Part shown: positions 63,078 to 64,000 of the stretch, in pieces | Layout of the letters: each line of letters begins with the position of its first letter | How positions within the stretch are numbered: the stretch's first letter is position 1 | Source: Aculops lycopersici | Lineage: Eukaryota > Arthropoda > Arachnida > Trombidiformes > Eriophyidae | Assembly (NCBI GenBank): GCA_015350385.1 | Contig: WNKI01000002.1 | Location: forward strand, 9,384,711 to 9,448,710 | Direction of reading: 5' to 3' | DNA length: 64,000 nucleotides | Made by a program: the position numbers and the translations under genes | Notes under the pieces: model-generated | Seen by the model: only the letters and a program-made list of their open reading frames with translations | What the model was told of the DNA's origin: nothing | The model's database searches: none

Positions 63078-64000
63078 ATGCTATCTATATTCTCGCAGCT
63101 TATTTTTGGAAGCCCCAACTTGTTTGGCAATCAAAGTGATGCTTTCAAAACGCTCAACTGGCGGGACAAGAGTCTTAGTTTCGACTTGCGCAATTCAGAG
63201 TTGGAACTGGCAGAGGGCGAGCAATTGATTGCTTGCTTCTATCCGATCGAGGATATCAAAGGGAATCCTAATGAGTTGGGTGTGCTCAAGTTGACGAATT
63301 TGAGATTGATTTACATTTGTTGCGACAAGAAGCGAGTTAATTTATCGATTGGATGGCGGACGGTTTCCCTCGCCTTTAAGCAAAATCTCAAGGACTCGTT
63401 GGGTCGAACGAGGACGAGTTTATGTATTTTGATCAAGTATGAGTCAACAAAGTACGAGTTTGTATTTAACAAGATGCCATCGGCTGAAACGGGAAGAGGC
63501 AACGAGGTTGACTTGTGGGATTGTCAAGGTGATTGGGGTTTATTGATGAAGTTGCGCAAGTTTTGTAAGGAGAAATCTTTGCCCGTCAGCCACTTGTCAC
63601 CCATGTACCTGGACGACCCATTTGATGTTGTATTCAAAGTTTGGCAATCCTACAAGCAAACCCAATTGTTTCGCCACTGCCGCGCCAATCTGTCCCACCT
63701 GTTGTCTTCAAATCGCACAGAAGTTGATGTAGATCCGGCAACAAATCAGCTCACACATCCGTTGAGTGTTGGTGACATCAACAAGTTGCCAAGCGAGGAT
63801 AGTATAGAAATCTACAAAAACATTCTTCACTACGAGTCACGATCTGTTCGGTATACGGGAGTTTTGATACTAACCAACTTGCGCATTATTTGGATCGACG
63901 ATTCGCTGCCTCTTAGAAATATGTCGATTCCTTACATTAGAATTGGATCTATGAAATTGAAGCAAAGCGATAGATTAATTATAAACACATTGGATTATGT
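63078..64000 (+). CDS. BBS5: BBSome subunit BBS5, 5' part (runs off window)
   Basis: An open frame from ATG at 63078 to the window end (307 complete codons). An in-frame TGA lies just upstream, and this is the first ATG. It matches BBS5: a first PH-like (DM16) domain from about residue 25 with LNWRDKSLSFDLRNSELEL, ADVE-like GVLKLTNLRLIYICCDKKRV and SIGWRTVSLAF, then KYESTKYEFVFN and VFKVWQSYKQTQLFRHCR. A second PH-like domain has GVLILTNLRIIWIDD, SIPYIRIGSMKLK. BBS5 is a membrane-facing subunit of the BBSome, which moves proteins in and out of cilia. Both lipid-facing domains are present; the C-terminus lies beyond the window. Confidence 0.88.
   Translation, partial: MLSIFSQLIFGSPNLFGNQSDAFKTLNWRDKSLSFDLRNSELELAEGEQLIACFYPIEDIKGNPNELGVLKLTNLRLIYICCDKKRVNLSIGWRTVSLAFKQNLKDSLGRTRTSLCILIKYESTKYEFVFNKMPSAETGRGNEVDLWDCQGDWGLLMKLRKFCKEKSLPVSHLSPMYLDDPFDVVFKVWQSYKQTQLFRHCRANLSHLLSSNRTEVDVDPATNQLTHPLSVGDINKLPSEDSIEIYKNILHYESRSVRYTGVLILTNLRIIWIDDSLPLRNMSIPYIRIGSMKLKQSDRLIINTLDY

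Overview
This window is nuclear DNA from a small, gene-dense, intron-poor arthropod. The evidence is a muscle troponin I of arthropod type, two secreted Tyr/Gly-rich cuticle-like peptides, a chitin-binding (CBM14-like) secreted protein, Wntless, and ordinary animal housekeeping genes. Most long proteins (AMBRA1, Rap1, PRC1, PGS1, Wntless, SF3B4 and others) are encoded in one uninterrupted exon, and the introns I could resolve are mostly about 55-500 bp. This fits a mite with heavy intron loss (eriophyoid-like), but that placement is inference. One 20-base run of N (16788-16807) marks an assembly gap.

Layout. 1-5.5 kb: AMBRA1 (+). 5.5-13.2 kb: two small TATA-driven cuticle-like genes on the minus strand flank a membrane-anchored short-chain dehydrogenase (+), separated by long non-coding stretches. 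13.2-22.9 kb: mostly non-coding, rich in CAGGTG E-boxes and tandem repeats. It contains troponin I on the minus strand, split into five short exons and therefore invisible as one reading frame. 22.9-31.9 kb: a rearranged tandem duplication. A complete RASEF-like gene (+; EF-hands, coiled coil, Rab) is followed by a remnant of the DDX20/Gemin3 3' end, a copy of sequence found behind AMBRA1, and a decayed Rab fragment. Then come a candidate structured RNA, a truncated second RASEF copy, and the complete DDX20 helicase (-). The two loci look like reciprocally degraded halves of one duplicated RASEF-DDX20 convergent pair.

33-45 kb: Rap1 (+), a CHP1-like EF-hand protein with a large Asn-rich insert (-), PRC1/Ase1 (-), PGS1 (-), small proteins, an SLC17-type transporter (+, two exons) and a phospholipid scramblase (-). 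46-54 kb: an unassigned WD40 protein (+), a possible broken gene, Wntless (+), a CBM14-like protein (+), SF3B4 (-) and MRPL55 (+) in a divergent pair, and EXOSC2 (-). 54-64 kb: the exosome cofactor MPHOSPH6 (-) next to EXOSC2, a Myb/SANT-like transcription factor (+), RNF7/RBX2 (-), an MFS transporter with a very large central loop (-), and BBS5 (+), which runs off the right end.

Functional links visible in the window: EXOSC2 and MPHOSPH6 both act in the nuclear RNA exosome. SF3B4 and DDX20 both act in RNA splicing or snRNP assembly. RASEF and Rap1 are small GTPases. Nothing resembles an operon, and neighbours are arranged as divergent and convergent pairs with short spacers. No confident transposon, CRISPR array, tRNA or rRNA was seen.
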